Notes under the pieces: generated by a model
What the model was told of the DNA's origin: nothing
The model's database searches: none
The model's input: only the letters and a program-made list of their open reading frames with translations
From: Nitrospirota bacterium
Lineage (GTDB): Bacteria > Nitrospirota > Nitrospiria > 2-01-FULL-66-17
Direction: 5' to 3'
DNA length: 32,407 nt
NCBI GenBank assembly: GCA_040757335.1
Contig: JBFLXB010000037.1
Span: 1-32,407, forward strand
Made by a program: the position numbers and the translations under genes
Shown here: in pieces, positions 31,155-32,407 of the stretch
How the letters are laid out: every line of letters starts with the position of its first letter
How positions within the stretch are numbered: position 1 is the first letter of the stretch

Positions 31155-32224
31155 CGCTCAAGGAGAAGCTGGGTCAGCTCGTGATGGCGGGGTTCGAGGG
31201 CACGAGACCCTCGAAGGCCGTCACCCGGTTGGTCGCAGGCATCCGCGTCGGGGGGGTGATTCTGTTCAAGCGCAACGTCGTGGAGCCCGCCCAGGTGTTG
31301 TCTTTGACCCGCGCCCTGCAACGGTCGGCTCCCCGCGCGCCGCTGTTTATCGCCGTGGATCAGGAAGGGGGGCGCGTGAGTCGCCTCCCGGCTCCGTTCA
31401 CGCAGTTTCCCGCGGCGGCCGTGTTGGGCAAACGAAAATCCGTGTCCCTCACCTACGCGGTCGGCGAAGCCATGGGACGTGAACTCGCCGCCGTGGGCAT
31501 CAACATGAATATGGCGCCGGTGCTGGACGTGAACACCAATTCCGCCAACCCGATCATCGGGGATCGGGCGTTCGGCGACAGCCCGATGGTGGTGGAAGAA
31601 CACGGCCTCGCACTGATGGTGGGGCTCCAAGACCGCCGAGTGATCGCGTGTGCCAAGCACTTTCCCGGCCACGGAGCTACGGCGGCCGACTCGCACCTGG
31701 AACTTCCCGAAGTCGCGGTCTCGCTGGGCCAGCTCGAACGCGTGCATCTTCGCCCGTTCGAGCACGCCATCGCCAACCGGTTGGCCGCGGTGATGACCGC
31801 GCACGTCCGCTATCCCGCGTTGGATCCTCGGGCTCCCGCCACCTTGTCGAAGAAAATCCTGACGAACCTGCTGCGCCGTGCGATGGGCTTCGACGGCGTG
31901 GTGGTCACCGACGCATTGGAAATGAAGGCGATCTCCGACCGCTACGACGCCGCGTCCGCAGCCCTGAAGGCGTTCTACGCTGGCGCGGATCTCCTGCTTT
32001 TCTGCGAAAATCCTGATGCGCCGGCCGAAGCAGTCGACGCCCTCGCGACGGCGGTCAAACGGGGAGGTCTCTCCGAGACCCGCGTGGATGAGTCTCTCAA
32101 CCGGGTGCTGCGGCTCAAGGAGCGCTTCCTGTTGGGTGGCAGACCTCCGACGAGATCAGCGCTTCGCCAGGTGGTGGGTTGCGACGCGCATCTTCGCCTC
32201 GTGCAGCAGATCCAGGCCTTGTAA
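31151..32224 (+). CDS. nagZ: Beta-N-acetylhexosaminidase NagZ (GH3)
   Basis: A 357-residue cytoplasmic glycoside hydrolase family 3 enzyme that removes GlcNAc from anhydro-muropeptides during cell-wall recycling. Features are LGQLVMAGFEGT at the start, FIAVDQEGGRVSRL, MNMAPVLDVNTNSANPIIGDRAFG, the catalytic-loop motif KHFPGHGAT (about 169) with Asp and His of the NagZ dyad, and nucleophile Asp254 in VVTDALEM. No signal peptide is present, as expected for NagZ. The ATG overlaps the aminopeptidase stop by four bases, so both are translated from one transcript. A strong hairpin follows 42 bases after the stop. Confidence 0.95.
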   Translation: MTLKEKLGQLVMAGFEGTRPSKAVTRLVAGIRVGGVILFKRNVVEPAQVLSLTRALQRSAPRAPLFIAVDQEGGRVSRLPAPFTQFPAAAVLGKRKSVSLTYAVGEAMGRELAAVGINMNMAPVLDVNTNSANPIIGDRAFGDSPMVVEEHGLALMVGLQDRRVIACAKHFPGHGATAADSHLELPEVAVSLGQLERVHLRPFEHAIANRLAAVMTAHVRYPALDPRAPATLSKKILTNLLRRAMGFDGVVVTDALEMKAISDRYDAASAALKAFYAGADLLLFCENPDAPAEAVDALATAVKRGGLSETRVDESLNRVLRLKERFLLGGRPPTRSALRQVVGCDAHLRLVQQIQAL

Positions 32225-32266
32225 GTTCAGGAACACGACGCGGGCAGTCACCGCGTCCGGGTGGTG

Positions 32267-32294
32267 TCGTCGCGGACCTCTGGGTCCGCGACGA
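32267..32294. terminator. Hairpin between convergent genes, probable bidirectional terminator
   Basis: A perfect 12-pair stem TCGTCGCGGACC/GGTCCGCGACGA with a TCTG loop lies between the nagZ stop and the stop of the minus-strand regulator gene. It has no T-tract on either side, so it may depend on Rho or act as an RNA stabiliser. Confidence 0.5.
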
Positions 32295-32304
32295 GCAGGG
32301 CGGG

Positions 32305-32407
32305 CTACTTCCGTTTCGACGCTTTTCCGGTCAACAGCCAGTCCACGCTGACCTTTCCGAAATCGGCGATACGGAGCAGCAACTCCGGGTTCGGGACGCG
32401 GCCGCGT
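32305..32407 (-). CDS. XRE/CI-type helix-turn-helix regulator, C-terminal end only
   Basis: A minus-strand frame enters from the right edge and stops at 32305. The 33 visible residues, RVPNPELLLRIADFGKVSVDW then LLTGKASKRK, match the fourth helix and tail of Cro/CI-type HTH domains (pattern NPSPELLxRIADxxxVSVDWLLTG). The recognition helix and any effector domain lie outside the window, so the target cannot be judged. It converges on nagZ. Confidence 0.6.
   Translation of the reverse strand, partial: RGRVPNPELLLRIADFGKVSVDWLLTGKASKRK

Overview
The window is GC-rich bacterial chromosome from a free-living, probably autotrophic or mixotrophic organism. Gene content (a DabA/DabB inorganic-carbon pump with a PII-like protein, paired FGE-like proteins, a long HEAT/HD-GYP pair, an RnfD-like/DUF2330 protein, ECF sigma/anti-sigma) would fit Nitrospirota or a neighbouring environmental phylum. 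No rRNA or other decisive marker is present, so this assignment is only an impression.

Layout. 1-1012: the 3' part of a REP-associated (Y1) transposase followed by a patchwork of very short tandem repeats sharing one ten-base core. 1093-4650: minus-strand genes (Uma2-family nuclease, a small unknown protein, serS, a SAM methyltransferase). 4651-4729: a compact divergent promoter region in which both genes may be leaderless. 4730-6477: two tandem FGE-sulfatase-domain proteins, the first with two c-type heme motifs. 6496-6768: a 93-base imperfect palindrome and a CAT-anticodon tRNA. 6839-9377: an accessory patch with a frameshifted HEPN-like gene, an overlapping pair of small unknown genes, gene debris and a 57-residue ORF. 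9430-12898: overlapping HEAT-repeat and HD-GYP genes on the minus strand.

13078-19745 is the carbon-acquisition block: DUF2294 protein, terminator, a structured leader, an unusually long DabB that looks like a NuoL-like module fused to a degenerate NuoM-like module, DabA with its four expected zinc ligands, and a PII-like protein. DabA/DabB is known to energise CO2/bicarbonate uptake; the PII-like protein is the likely regulator.

19805-20899: a 2H phosphoesterase and a cold-shock gene with a clear promoter and a terminator-like hairpin inside its leader. 21059-26233: NhaD-like antiporter, ECF sigma factor with overlapping zinc-finger anti-sigma factor, and an ORF joining an RnfD-like membrane domain to a secreted DUF2330 domain that keeps its own signal peptide and ribosome binding site. 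26312-32224: housekeeping genes (DEDDy exonuclease, EttA, a small zinc-ribbon protein, QueE, leucyl aminopeptidase, NagZ). A strong hairpin and the 3' end of a convergent HTH regulator close the window.

The most unusual items are the two-module DabB with its structured leader, the diheme FGE-like protein, the RnfD-DUF2330 in-frame fusion, the terminator within the csp leader, and the micro-tandem repeat patchwork beside the transposase.
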